The position numbers and the translations under genes are program-made. 55,835 bases of DNA from an uncultured Clostridia bacterium (lineage in GTDB: Bacteria; Bacillota; Clostridia; TANB77; CAG-508), in assembly GCA_944389425.1 (NCBI GenBank), contig CALXMH010000008.1:1-55835 (forward strand). The letters are read 5' to 3'. Positions 36,774 to 46,746 of the stretch are shown piece by piece (the first letter of the stretch is position 1; every line of letters starts with the position of its first letter). Below the pieces are notes generated by a model that saw only the letters and a program-made list of their open reading frames with translations, had not been told where the DNA came from and made no database searches.

Positions 36774-38393
36774 ATGGCTGAATGTTTAGGAATATATTTA
36801 GAAAGTAATTTAATTAAATACGCAAAAGTCTCAAAAGACCACGATAGAGTAAAAGTTGAAGCTTTTGGAATAAAAATGTATGAGCAAACAGAAGAAGCAA
36901 TAGATCAAATTGTTAGAGAAACATCTAGTACAAAAACTCCAATTAGCATAAATCTATCAGATGAGTTATATAATTACTTCGAAATTTTTGCAATGTTAAA
37001 TAAAAAAGATATAGAAAGAACAGTAAAAACTGAATTTGAATTCTTATGTGATGAAAGAGGACTAAAACAAAACACAATTGAAGCAAGACACTTTTTAATT
37101 CCAAGTAAAGAAAGTACAGAAAAAATAAGAGCAGTACACATATCTGCAAACAGAGTAGAAATTGCTAAAAAGACCCAACAGTTACAAGGAAAAATGTTAA
37201 GATGTATAAGCCCACTACCAATAGCACTTCCTACTTTAATTGATGTTGACCCAAAAGAAAATTTTGCAATAGTAAATATAGAAGAAAAAACAACAATAAC
37301 ACTAGTTATAGATGGTCAAATATATAAAGTTCAAGTACTAGAAGATGGAATGAAAGATATATTTGACAAAATTAGCGCAAAAGAGAACTCATATGCACGT
37401 GCATATGAAATATGTAAAAATACAACTATATACACGCTAGACACACCACAAACAGAAGTAGATGAATATCTAGAAGATATTATGCCAACATTGTACAATA
37501 TAGTTGAAAAAACAAAAGATGTTTTAAAAGAATCTGTTTTAAGTGTTCCAAAAATTTATATTACAGGTTCAGGAGCTGTTATAAATAATATTGACCTTTA
37601 TTTCCAAGATAATTTGTCAAAAGTAAAATGTCAAATATTAAAACCATATTTTATAGATGCAGACAAAGCAAAAATTGGAATTAAAGACTATATAGAAGTA
37701 AACTCAGCAATAGCATTAGCTTTGCAAGGACTTGGAGAAGGAATAAAAGGTGTTAATTTTAAGGAATTAGCATTATCAGAAAAGATTCCATTACCCAATA
37801 TAGAATTTTCAGGCGGTGTAGGAAGCAAGTTAAAAGATATTTTAGGAAAAAATATTTCGCTTGATTTAAGCTTTAATAAACAATTAGATAGATTTGATAA
37901 ATCATTATTAAGAATTGCAGGAAGTTTATTATTAGTTGTTTTACTATATTCAGGATTTTCATATGTTGTTGGAAATCAAATAAAAGAAAAAGAAACATTA
38001 GCAGATGAAACAATTACAACTACAAAACTTGAAATTGCAAAGGCAAATGCAGACTTAGAAAAAATTAGAACAAGAACTTCTGAGTATACAACAAGAATTA
38101 ATAATTTAAAAGAGTCAAATGATAGAGTAACAGAAAAAAATAAAAATAGAAATAGTATACCAAACTTGTTAAATAGAATAATGTTTACAGTACCAAAGAG
38201 TGTACAAATAACATCAATAAAAAACACAACAGACAAGCATATTGTAATAACAGCACAATCAGAAAAATATGAACAACTTGGATATTTAAAAGGAAAATTA
38301 TCAGTAGATGGTATATTAACAAATGTAAAATCAGATAGTGGAGTTAAACAAGATGGTATTGTTAAAGTTACAATAGAGGGAGATTTGCCATGA
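36774..38393 (+). CDS. pilM: Type IV pilus PilM-PilN fusion protein
   Basis: 539 residues. Residues 1-350 have the actin-like PilM fold (LGIYLESNLIKYAKVSKDHD, INLSDELYNYFEIF, KIYITGSGAVINNID); residues 375-539 are PilN-like, with one membrane segment (LLRIAGSLLLVVLLYSGFSY), a coiled coil and a ferredoxin-like end (FTVPKSVQITSIKNTTDKHI). The fusion links the cytoplasmic motor platform to the membrane alignment complex. It opens the pilus operon and overlaps the next gene by four bases. ATG follows AAAGGAG. Confidence 0.85.
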   Translation: MAECLGIYLESNLIKYAKVSKDHDRVKVEAFGIKMYEQTEEAIDQIVRETSSTKTPISINLSDELYNYFEIFAMLNKKDIERTVKTEFEFLCDERGLKQNTIEARHFLIPSKESTEKIRAVHISANRVEIAKKTQQLQGKMLRCISPLPIALPTLIDVDPKENFAIVNIEEKTTITLVIDGQIYKVQVLEDGMKDIFDKISAKENSYARAYEICKNTTIYTLDTPQTEVDEYLEDIMPTLYNIVEKTKDVLKESVLSVPKIYITGSGAVINNIDLYFQDNLSKVKCQILKPYFIDADKAKIGIKDYIEVNSAIALALQGLGEGIKGVNFKELALSEKIPLPNIEFSGGVGSKLKDILGKNISLDLSFNKQLDRFDKSLLRIAGSLLLVVLLYSGFSYVVGNQIKEKETLADETITTTKLEIAKANADLEKIRTRTSEYTTRINNLKESNDRVTEKNKNRNSIPNLLNRIMFTVPKSVQITSIKNTTDKHIVITAQSEKYEQLGYLKGKLSVDGILTNVKSDSGVKQDGIVKVTIEGDLP

Positions 38394-39082
38394 AAAAAGT
38401 ATTAATATTAATAATTATAATATTATTGATTGTACTGTGCTACAACACTATAAATGATGGATTTCAAATAGGCAATGTTTCTGTTTTAAGTATTGGACAA
38501 ATACAACAAGAAAATAACAATTTAGATAATAAAATAGCAGAAATTGAAGAACTAAAAGAATCACAATATCCATCAAAATTAACTGAAATTAGTTCAGAAG
38601 CAAAAAAAATGTTAAGTAACAAAAAAACTTATGAAGAATTGGTAGCATATAGTAGTGAACAGGATGTTTTAAATGCAAGTCAAACAGAAATGTATGATAT
38701 AGAGGTATTATGGACAAGAATTGGTAATCATGCAACAAGTAATGGAGTAATTACAAAAATGGAACTTGTATCAAGTTCAAATAATACTCCAAATGCAAAT
38801 GATTTAAAATTCACAGCAACTGGTAATTATATAGCTATTACAGATTTTATAAGAGATATAGAAGAAGACGTAAAACTAGGATTTACAATAGAAGAGTTTG
38901 AACTTGTTCCACAAACAGAAGGTGATGGTTCAATCCTTCAAGCAACATTTAGAGTAAGAGATGTATTTTTAAATTCTGAAACAATTACAACTACATCTAC
39001 AAATAATTATACAAATAACAATACAGAAAAAACTACAAATGAAACAACTGATACTTCAAATACGGAAGACACAAATAAATAA
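38390..39082 (+). CDS. pilO: PilO-like type IV pilus alignment protein
   Basis: 230 residues: N-terminal membrane segment (3-18), coiled coil, PilO-like ferredoxin fold (DIEVLWTRIGNHATSNGVIT, FTATGNYIAITDFIRDIEED, FTIEEFEL) and a Thr/Asn-rich tail. Position directly after the PilM-PilN fusion supports the assignment. Confidence 0.75.
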   Translation: MKKVLILIIIILLIVLCYNTINDGFQIGNVSVLSIGQIQQENNNLDNKIAEIEELKESQYPSKLTEISSEAKKMLSNKKTYEELVAYSSEQDVLNASQTEMYDIEVLWTRIGNHATSNGVITKMELVSSSNNTPNANDLKFTATGNYIAITDFIRDIEEDVKLGFTIEEFELVPQTEGDGSILQATFRVRDVFLNSETITTTSTNNYTNNNTEKTTNETTDTSNTEDTNK

Positions 39083-39104
39083 AATAATTTGGAGGTTACC
39101 AAGA

Positions 39105-39497
39105 GTGAAAAATGTTTTCAAAGAAATATTTATAATGGTATTACTATGTATAGCAATTGCATTAGTTTTGGCAGTAGTATTCTATGAGTACAATCCAATA
39201 AATAAAGATATTCCAACTCCAATAGCATACCAATTGCCAGAAAACTTAGATGAAGTAAAAGAAGAATTAGAAACACCATTATCAAATGAAAATGAACAAA
39301 TTATACAAACATATGAATTAACAGAAGATGACCTAGAAGCATATGAAGAACTAAATTATGATGCAGGAAAAGTTAATCCTTTTGAAAAATATACAGAGGA
39401 AACACCAAGTGATGATACAGATTCAAACACAGTAGATACAGACAAAACAGATACAGATTCAACAGGAACTTTTTTTGAAAATGGATCTACAAAATAG
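39105..39497 (+). CDS. Small membrane protein of the pilus operon (PilP position)
   Basis: 130 residues from GTG 39105 with GGAGGT upstream. One membrane segment (about 7-28), then an acidic Asp/Thr-rich outside domain with NPFEKYTEE. No family is recognised; the position is that of PilP in other pilus operons, though the sequence does not show a PilP domain. Confidence 0.75.
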   Translation: MKNVFKEIFIMVLLCIAIALVLAVVFYEYNPINKDIPTPIAYQLPENLDEVKEELETPLSNENEQIIQTYELTEDDLEAYEELNYDAGKVNPFEKYTEETPSDDTDSNTVDTDKTDTDSTGTFFENGSTK

Positions 39498-39570
39498 GTC
39501 ATGTAATAAACTAAGGTTATATTTATAAAAATAAATATATACAAAAAATTAAAAAGGAGGAAGTATAATT

Positions 39571-39816
39571 ATGTTAAAAGGACAAAAAGGTATTACATTA
39601 GTAGCACTAGTTATAACAATTATAGTACTATTAATATTAGCAGGTGTTGCTCTTGCAACATTAAGTGGACAAGGTAATATAATTGGTAATGCTGAAAATG
39701 CTGTTAACCAATACCGAAACACAGCTGGTGCTGACCAAAATATAATCGACGCTGTTGATAACATGCTACAAAAATATCTAGAAAACTATCTTAAAGCACA
39801 AACAACAGGAAATTAA
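39571..39816 (+). CDS. Major type IV pilin-like protein
   Basis: 81 residues. Short leader MLKGQK-G7 followed by ITLVALVITIIVLLILAGVA, the class III signal cleaved and methylated by prepilin peptidase. The mature part is short (GQGNIIGNAENAVNQYRNTA and a helical end). Unlike the three other pilin-type starts in the window, glycine at the cleavage site is encoded by AAA GGT without CGG, so this gene serves as an internal control. GGAGG precedes the ATG. Confidence 0.85.
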   Translation: MLKGQKGITLVALVITIIVLLILAGVALATLSGQGNIIGNAENAVNQYRNTAGADQNIIDAVDNMLQKYLENYLKAQTTGN

Positions 39817-39885
39817 ATATTCAGCATTATGAGAGCATATGCATTATAAATGTATATGCTCAAATTTATATAAACAGGAGGAAAA

Positions 39886-40641
39886 ATGGTAGAAATAATA
39901 GCAGCAATAATTGCATTTATTATAGGAACATTTTTAGGAAGCTTTTATACATTAGCTGTATATAGAATACCTATAAAACAAGATATAACACATGAAAGAT
40001 CTTACTGCCCAAAATGCAATCACAAATTAAATTTTCTAGATTTAGTACCTGTATTTAGCTATATTTTTTTAGGTGGAAAATGTAGATATTGCAAAAATAA
40101 AATAAGACCTAGATATTTAATTTTAGAAATAATTTCAGGTTTTGCTTTTATGTTTTATATTCTATCTTTAAATTTAGATTTATATAATATACAATTTGGG
40201 GATATAATTAAAATGTTTTTTGGAATGATATATATAAGTATATTTTCAATAACTGCTGGTATAGACTTTGAAAACAGAAAAATAGAAAAAAGTATGATGG
40301 TATTTACTGCCATAACAAGCATAATATATATGCTATATCTATATATACTAGGAGTTAATATGTATAGATATGTTATATATTTTATGATAATAATATGTTT
40401 GCTTGTAATAGATAAAATAAAACCAAGTTATACAATTGATATTATAACATATATGCTTTTAATATTGCTTTATATGGGAACAGATGCAACTCTTGGGGTT
40501 ATTGCAATAACTTTTATAGCAATAGCAATAAAAAGTATTATTAATATTATAAGAAAAAAAGAATTTAAACCTGCAATAGGTGCAATATTTTCAATTGTTT
40601 CTGTATGCATATTAATTGTACAAAATTTTATTACAGTATAG
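39886..40641 (+). CDS. pilD: Prepilin peptidase
   Basis: 251 residues, about eight membrane segments. The N-terminal part FLGSFYTLAVYRIPI and two zinc-type pairs (CPKC at about 43, CRYC at about 65) belong to the A24 prepilin peptidase/methylase domain; one catalytic Asp is in GIDFENRKIE and the second probably in MGTDATLG. It cleaves pilin leaders just after glycine and methylates the new end. GGAGG before the ATG. Confidence 0.9.
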   Translation: MVEIIAAIIAFIIGTFLGSFYTLAVYRIPIKQDITHERSYCPKCNHKLNFLDLVPVFSYIFLGGKCRYCKNKIRPRYLILEIISGFAFMFYILSLNLDLYNIQFGDIIKMFFGMIYISIFSITAGIDFENRKIEKSMMVFTAITSIIYMLYLYILGVNMYRYVIYFMIIICLLVIDKIKPSYTIDIITYMLLILLYMGTDATLGVIAITFIAIAIKSIINIIRKKEFKPAIGAIFSIVSVCILIVQNFITV

Positions 40642-40651
40642 GGTGAAAAAT

Positions 40652-41509
40652 ATGAAAAAAATAAAATCAAATGGAGGTTATAGTGGAATAGAAATTGCTA
40701 TTTCACTTGGAATAATATCAATTACTCTTTTAATATTATCTGCATTATATTTTAATATGTATATAGGAAATATTGAAATAGAAAGAAGAACACAAGCTTT
40801 AAATTATGCTTCACAAATTTTTGAAAAAGTATCTGAATATTATTATGCAGATGTAACAGAAGAAAACTTTAAAACAACTAAAAATTCAAGTGGGAACAAT
40901 GAAATAGCTGGTATAGAAATACCAAAATCATATGAAGTAAATATAGACATACAAAATTATAAAAATAATGAAGCAACAGATGTAGTAAAAAATGTTAAAA
41001 TAGAGATTACTTACAAAGTAGGAAATAAGGATAATACTATAACATTAAATAGATATAAAACAAAAGAAGTATTAATAACACCTAACAAACCGGAACTTAA
41101 AGAAAATATGATAGCAATTAAAGTGCAAAAAACAAATGAGACATCTACCTATAAAACTACAAATTCATCTGATACAGATTGGTATAATTATAGACAGAGA
41201 AAATGGGCACTTGCTAAAGACAATCAATCAGGAAATGAAATACAAGCATCTGAGTTATATGTTTGGATACCAAGATATGCTTATTATATAGATTCAGAGC
41301 AAAATGTAAATATTGAATTTTTATATGCTGATAAAAATCAAAAAGTAGATTCTTATGGAAATTTGGAAAACATATCTTCTGAATATATTGTAGACAGTAA
41401 ATTTTCAGGAGATAACAAAAATGGCTATTGGATTAAAATATCAGAAATAAAAAATGATGAAACTGCAAATAGATTAAATAACTCACAATATGGAAATTTT
41501 ATTTATTAA
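40652..41509 (+). CDS. Minor pilin-type protein with surface domain
   Basis: 285 residues. The leader NGGYSGIEIAISLGIISITL is a variant class III signal; the following segment is hydrophobic, then a helix (RRTQALNYASQIFEKVSEYY) and a C-terminal domain with YNYRQRKWALAKDN and YVWIPRYAYYIDSEQN, similar to the FGE-like surface domain of the protein at 1554. Probably a minor pilin or pseudopilin that initiates the filament. ATG 40652 chosen for GGGTG upstream. Confidence 0.75.
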   Translation: MKKIKSNGGYSGIEIAISLGIISITLLILSALYFNMYIGNIEIERRTQALNYASQIFEKVSEYYYADVTEENFKTTKNSSGNNEIAGIEIPKSYEVNIDIQNYKNNEATDVVKNVKIEITYKVGNKDNTITLNRYKTKEVLITPNKPELKENMIAIKVQKTNETSTYKTTNSSDTDWYNYRQRKWALAKDNQSGNEIQASELYVWIPRYAYYIDSEQNVNIEFLYADKNQKVDSYGNLENISSEYIVDSKFSGDNKNGYWIKISEIKNDETANRLNNSQYGNFIY

Positions 41510-41602
41510 ATGGAAAATAAATGTAACTTAGGAAGAAGTATTTATTACACACATAAATTATTGTATAATTTATATTATAGAAGGGAACAAAGGTGAAGAT
41601 AC

Positions 41603-43231
41603 ATGGAAAATAGAAATAGGTTGCCAATAGGTATAGAATTAGTAAAAAGAGGATTAATTTCAGAAGACGATGTAAATAAAGCAATTGAATATCAAAAATC
41701 TAATCCAGGCAAAAAATTAGGAGACATTATAAAAATATTACATTTATGTGATGAATATAAATTAATAGAAGCAATTGGAGATATATTAGGAGAAAAAGCA
41801 ATTATTCTTTCTAAAGCTGATATTTCAATTAATATAACAGATTATATATCATTAGATGTTGCAAAACAATGTATGGCAATACCATTTGAAATATCAAATG
41901 GCAGAATTAAAGTATGTTTTGCAGATACATCAAATAAAAAATCAACAGATATAGTTAGACTTTTATTGCTAAATAAAGGATTAATAATGGACAAATATAT
42001 TACTTTTGCAAGTGATATGGAAGATATATTTGAATCTTTAGAAGGAAAAGCAACAGACAAAATAGAAGAAGGAAGAGATGTAACAAGCTTAATAGACAAT
42101 ATTATAAAAACAGCTATGAGCAAAAGAGCAAGTGACATACATATAGAGCCACAAGAAAACAATATAAGAGTACGTTATAGAATAGATGGTGTTTTATTAA
42201 CAGTTGCAACACTTTCAAAAGAAAAACAAAACCAAATAATAGGAAGATTAAAAGCAATATCTAATATGCACCAAGAAAAACAAGAATCACAAGATGGTAG
42301 AATACTTTTATATCCAGATTATAATATACGTGTTTCATCACAAAAAAATGTATATGGAGAAAAATTTGTTTTAAGATTATTAAAAAGGAAATCAGATATT
42401 TTAACATTAAAACAATTAGGATTTCCAAATAGCGATGAAGAAGCAATGAAAATATTTGATAGAAAAAATACAATAACAATAGTTGCAGCACCAACAGGAG
42501 AAGGAAAAACAACAACTTTATATAGTATTATAGATATGCTAAATAAAGCAGAAGTAAATATTACTACAATTGAAGATCCAGTTGAAATAAGAATTGCAGG
42601 ACTAAATCAAATAGAAGTTGACCCAAAAGCAAGTTTCTCAGATTCTTTAAGAACAGTATTAAGACAAGACCCAGATACAATATTAGTTGGAGAAATAAGA
42701 GATTTAGAAACAGCAGAAATAGCAATGCAATCAGGACAAACAGGACATTATGTATTATCTACAATTCACACAATGGATGCAGTTGAGGTAATAACAAGAT
42801 TAAGAAAATTAGGAATATCAAATTACGATATAGGAAGTACATTAGGATTATCTGTATCACAAAGATTAGTAAGAAGAATATGTCCAAAATGTGCACATGA
42901 AAGAGAATTTACAAAAGACGAAATAGAAATTATAAATAAAATAGGAGAAAAATATAATGTAAAATTTGATTTGTCTAACAAGAAAACATTTACATCAGTT
43001 GGATGTGAACATTGTGACCACACAGGTTTCTATGGAAGAGTGGCAGTATTTGAATTATTAGACATGACAGAAGATTTAAGAGAAATGGTAATTAATGATG
43101 AATCAACAATTGAAATTAGAAAAAAAGCAATTGAGTTAGGCTATAAACCATTAGTTGTAGACGGAATACAAAAAGTTATAGATGGAATAACTACTTTGCA
43201 AGAATTAAACAAAAAATTGCTTATATACTAA
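41603..43231 (+). CDS. pilB: Type IV pilus assembly ATPase PilB/GspE
   Basis: 542 residues. N1 domain (IGIELVKRGLISEDDVNKAI), ATPase core with Walker A APTGEGKTTTLYS (about 294-306), Asp box (ITTIEDPVE), Walker B LVGEIRDLETAEIAMQSGQ, His box and the C-terminal tetracysteine CPKC/CEHC. It powers pilus extension at the inner membrane. No CGG codon. A probable internal promoter (TTGTATAATTT region about 41560) may precede it. Confidence 0.95.
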   Translation: MENRNRLPIGIELVKRGLISEDDVNKAIEYQKSNPGKKLGDIIKILHLCDEYKLIEAIGDILGEKAIILSKADISINITDYISLDVAKQCMAIPFEISNGRIKVCFADTSNKKSTDIVRLLLLNKGLIMDKYITFASDMEDIFESLEGKATDKIEEGRDVTSLIDNIIKTAMSKRASDIHIEPQENNIRVRYRIDGVLLTVATLSKEKQNQIIGRLKAISNMHQEKQESQDGRILLYPDYNIRVSSQKNVYGEKFVLRLLKRKSDILTLKQLGFPNSDEEAMKIFDRKNTITIVAAPTGEGKTTTLYSIIDMLNKAEVNITTIEDPVEIRIAGLNQIEVDPKASFSDSLRTVLRQDPDTILVGEIRDLETAEIAMQSGQTGHYVLSTIHTMDAVEVITRLRKLGISNYDIGSTLGLSVSQRLVRRICPKCAHEREFTKDEIEIINKIGEKYNVKFDLSNKKTFTSVGCEHCDHTGFYGRVAVFELLDMTEDLREMVINDESTIEIRKKAIELGYKPLVVDGIQKVIDGITTLQELNKKLLIY

Positions 43232-43251
43232 AGATTGGGGGAAAATAAAAA

Positions 43252-44349
43252 ATGTTACAAATGGAAAAAATTTTAGATGAAGCATTAGAAAAAGATGCAT
43301 CAGATATTCACTTAATAAATGGTTTAAAACCTATGCTTAGAATATCAAGAGATTTATCAAGTATAGATACAATGGATGTACTAACAGAAGATGATATGTG
43401 GGAAATGTACGACTTTTTCATAAGAGGAAATGTAGAAAACGATGAATTATTTAGAAAAAGTAGAAGATTAGATACTTCTTATGAATATCATAATATTCGT
43501 TTAAGAGTAAATATTTCATTATCAGACGACATACCTGTTGCAACACTTAGAATTATAAAAAATGAATTACCTAAATTCGAAGATTTAGGAGTTCCTGATA
43601 TTGTAAGAAGAATGACTTATCAACCACAAGGACTAATATTAGTAACTGGTAAAACTAACTCTGGTAAAACTACAACATTAAATGCCTTAATAAATGAAAT
43701 AAATGAAAAACAAAATAAAAAAATACTAACATTAGAAAATCCAATTGAATATAAGCATACATCAAAAAAATCTATAATAGTACAAAAAGAAGTAGGAATA
43801 GGAAAAGATGCACTTAATTTTAGTGATGGTGTAAAAAACTCTTTAAGAGAAGACTGTGATATACTAGTAATTGGAGAAATAAGAGATAAAGAAACAATGA
43901 ATGCCGCTATTGAAATGGCAGAATCAGGACACTTAGTTATAGGAACATTACACACAAAATCATGTGCAGAAACAATAGATAGAATGATAAACTTTTATCA
44001 AATAAGTGACCAATCTAGTGTTAAATATTTAATTTCTTCACTTTTAAAACTAGTTATTTCTCAAAGACTATTAAAAGGTACAGATGGGAAATTAGTATTA
44101 GTACCAGAAGTAATGGTTGTAGATAATGTAATTGCAGGATATATAAGAAAAGAAAAATTAAGTGTTTCTGAAATTGAAGATGCAGTACAAACAAATATTG
44201 ATAAAGGAAGTATAAGTTTAATAAACTCAATTGCAAGACTATTTGTAGATGGAAGAATAACCTTAGAACAAGCAAAAGCTCAAATAGAAGAAAAGAATTT
44301 AGACACTTTAAATAGAACTATAATGCAACTTAAAATAAGACAAGCATAA
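43252..44349 (+). CDS. pilT: Type IV pilus twitching ATPase PilT
   Basis: 365 residues. ASDIHLINGLKPMLRI start, Walker A TGKTNSGKTTTLNALI (about 131-146), ENPIEY, Walker B VIGEIRDKETM and the AIEMAESGHLVIGTLHTKS His box. Powers pilus retraction. The AIRNLIRE motif of classical PilT is not seen. Follows pilB by 20 bases. Confidence 0.92.
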   Translation: MLQMEKILDEALEKDASDIHLINGLKPMLRISRDLSSIDTMDVLTEDDMWEMYDFFIRGNVENDELFRKSRRLDTSYEYHNIRLRVNISLSDDIPVATLRIIKNELPKFEDLGVPDIVRRMTYQPQGLILVTGKTNSGKTTTLNALINEINEKQNKKILTLENPIEYKHTSKKSIIVQKEVGIGKDALNFSDGVKNSLREDCDILVIGEIRDKETMNAAIEMAESGHLVIGTLHTKSCAETIDRMINFYQISDQSSVKYLISSLLKLVISQRLLKGTDGKLVLVPEVMVVDNVIAGYIRKEKLSVSEIEDAVQTNIDKGSISLINSIARLFVDGRITLEQAKAQIEEKNLDTLNRTIMQLKIRQA

Positions 44350-44365
44350 GGGAGGAGGGGAAAAC

Positions 44366-45704
44366 ATGCCTTTATATGTATATAGAGCATTGACCAAAGA
44401 TGGACATATAGTAAGAAATAGAATTGAAGATTCCAGTAAAAATTCAGTAATTAAAAAAATAAAAAGAAATGATTTAACACCAATTAGTGTAGTACAACTA
44501 AAAACAAAAACACAGAAGAATAAGAAAAACGTAAAAAATGTCGAGGAAATGCTTGAAAACTTAAATAATGGTAATGTTATTAAAAAAACAAGAAAAAGAA
44601 AAGTATCAACAAAAGAGAAAATTTCTAATGCTTTAATTAGAACAAACAAAATAACACCAAGAGACATAATAGTTTTTACACAAAAATTTTATCTGCTTAA
44701 AAAAGCAAATTTTAATAACATACATGCTCTAACTACAATAATAGAAAGTACAGAACATCCTAAACTAAAAGAAATTCTAGAAGACATGTTGGCAGGACTT
44801 GAAGCTGGTGAAAATATGTATTCAACTATGGAATACTATCCAGATGTATTCCCATATATATATGTTAATATGATAAAAGTTGGAGAACTATCACGGTTCA
44901 CTAACAACTTCACTAGAGCAAGGAGTAAAATATTTAGAAGAATTAACAACTGTAAATAAAAGAATAAAAAAAATATTATTGCCAAACATAATTCAATTTG
45001 TTGCAATATTAGTAATGCTTATTGTTGGAACAATATTTGTAATTCCAATAATTCAAAATGTTTTCGACCAAGTAGGAACAGAAGATAAGCTTCCACCAGT
45101 AACACAATGGTTCTCTGGATTTTTAGATGACTTAGTAGAATTTTGGTATATTCCAGTACTTGTAATTCTTGCAATAATAGGATTAATAGTCTTTTATATA
45201 AATACGCCAAAAGGCAAGTATAATTGGCATTATTTTAAATATACAATGCCTATATTTGGTCAACTAATATATGCATTAGACTTTTCAAGATTTATGAGAG
45301 CTGTTTTATTAAATGTAGAAAATGGAGTTAGAATACAAGATGCCTTAGAAGTAAGTAAAAATGTTGTTCACAATTATGTTTTACTATCTGTAATAGAAAC
45401 ATCTATAAACAATATTTTAATTGGTCAGTCTTGGATAGAACCATTTGAAAAGACAGGATTATCATCACCAATGATAACAGAAATGCTTAAAATAGGTATG
45501 CAAACAGATTTAGCAGAAATGATGACAAAATTAGTAGAATATATGCAAATAGACATAGACAATATAATGGAAAAAATAATGAAAGCACTACCAGAATTAG
45601 TATATTCAGTAGTAGGAATATTGTTAGTATTCTTCGTACTAGTAGTACTTGTACCATTAATTCAAGTATACATGGGTTCATTCCTATTTTCAGCATATTT
45701 ATAA
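44366..45704 (+). CDS. pilC: Type IV pilus inner-membrane platform protein PilC/GspF; CGG +1 shift
   Basis: With a +1 shift at CGG 44894 the gene encodes 445 residues with two GspF domains and three membrane segments. The conserved end of the first domain, MIKVGELSGSLTTSLEQ, contains the glycine at the shift (G177); upstream the zero frame would give 197 residues ending without membrane segments. GGAGG before ATG 44366; follows pilT by 16 bases and ends the pilus operon at a terminator. PilC is required for pilus assembly, so efficient decoding at CGG would be needed for any pili. Confidence 0.93.
44894..44896 (+). other. CGG +1 shift site 12 (PilC)
   Basis: TCA CGG TTC; +1 gives VGELSGSLTTSLEQ, the near-universal GE-x-SG-x-L motif of GspF proteins, with one glycine from CGGT. 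Confidence 0.92.
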
Positions 45705-45718
45705 ATTGCATAAAACAA

Positions 45719-45748
45719 AAAAGGATGTATCTATTACATCCTTTTAAT
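45719..45748 (+). terminator. Terminator after pilC
   Basis: AAAAGGATGTA and TACATCCTTTT stem with a TCTAT loop and trailing T-rich bases. Confidence 0.8.
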
Positions 45749-45775
45749 TTACTCTAAAAAGAAAGGAAATAAAAT

Positions 45776-46675
45776 ATGAAAATTGGTATAGATTTAGGCG
45801 GAAGCCATATAGGAGTTGGAATAATTGAAAGTGGAAAAGTAGTATATAAAGTGGAAAAAGATTTAAAAGAAACAGAAAAAGGAGAAGAAAATATTTTAAA
45901 CTTAGTAATTTCAGAAATAAAATCAATTATAACTGAAAATAATTTTGAAAAAGAAAATATAGAAAAAATAGGAATAGCATGTCCTGGTATCATAGAAAAT
46001 GGAACTATAAGAAAAGCCAAAAATTTAAAAATAGAAAAACTAGATTTAAAAAGTAATTTAGAGAAGAAATTCAGAAATATTAAGATACAAGTAAGAAATG
46101 ACGCAAAATGTGCAGCTCTTGCAGAAAAAGAATATGGAACATTAAAGGGATATGATAATTCAATTATGCTAACAATTGGAACAGGGATAGGTGGAGCTGT
46201 TTTTTATAATGGACAATTATTAGAAGGTAAAAAAAGTGAAGCATTTGAAATAGGACATATGATTATAAATAAAAATGGAGAAAAATGTAGCTGTAAATCA
46301 AAAGGATGTTTTGAAGCATATGCATCTATTGGAAATCTAAGAAAAAGAGTTAAAAAAGAACTAAAAATAAATAATGAAATTACAGGAGTAGAGCTTGTAA
46401 AAATATTAAGAAATCCAGAAAAAGATGAAAAAATAAATAAAATATTAGAAAATTATATAAATGATTTAGCAATAGGCATTGCAAATTTAAATAATATTTT
46501 TGAACCAGAAATAATTTCATTAGGAGGTAGCATAGTTTATTATAAAGATATAATACTCGAAAAACTAGAAGATATTCTAAAAAAAGAAGAGTATATTTTC
46601 AACAAAAACGCTATTCCAATTATAGTTATGGCTAAATTAAATAATGATGCTGGAATGATAGGTGCAACAATTTAA
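45776..46675 (+). CDS. ROK family sugar kinase (glucokinase-like)
   Basis: 299 residues. ATP-binding IGIDLGGSHIGVGI, sugar-binding VRNDAKCAALAEKEYG, phosphate IGTGIGGAVFYNGQL, and the ROK signature EIGHMI ... GEKCSCKSKGCFEAYAS with zinc cysteines. It phosphorylates glucose or a related sugar in the cytoplasm. Single gene between the pilus operon and rlmN; ATG follows AAGGAA. Confidence 0.9.
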   Translation: MKIGIDLGGSHIGVGIIESGKVVYKVEKDLKETEKGEENILNLVISEIKSIITENNFEKENIEKIGIACPGIIENGTIRKAKNLKIEKLDLKSNLEKKFRNIKIQVRNDAKCAALAEKEYGTLKGYDNSIMLTIGTGIGGAVFYNGQLLEGKKSEAFEIGHMIINKNGEKCSCKSKGCFEAYASIGNLRKRVKKELKINNEITGVELVKILRNPEKDEKINKILENYINDLAIGIANLNNIFEPEIISLGGSIVYYKDIILEKLEDILKKEEYIFNKNAIPIIVMAKLNNDAGMIGATI

Positions 46676-46746
46676 TAAATATATTGAAAAAAAGAGTAAT
46701 TTGTGATATAAAATAGTAAACCAAGCTATTTGGAGGAAACAAGACC

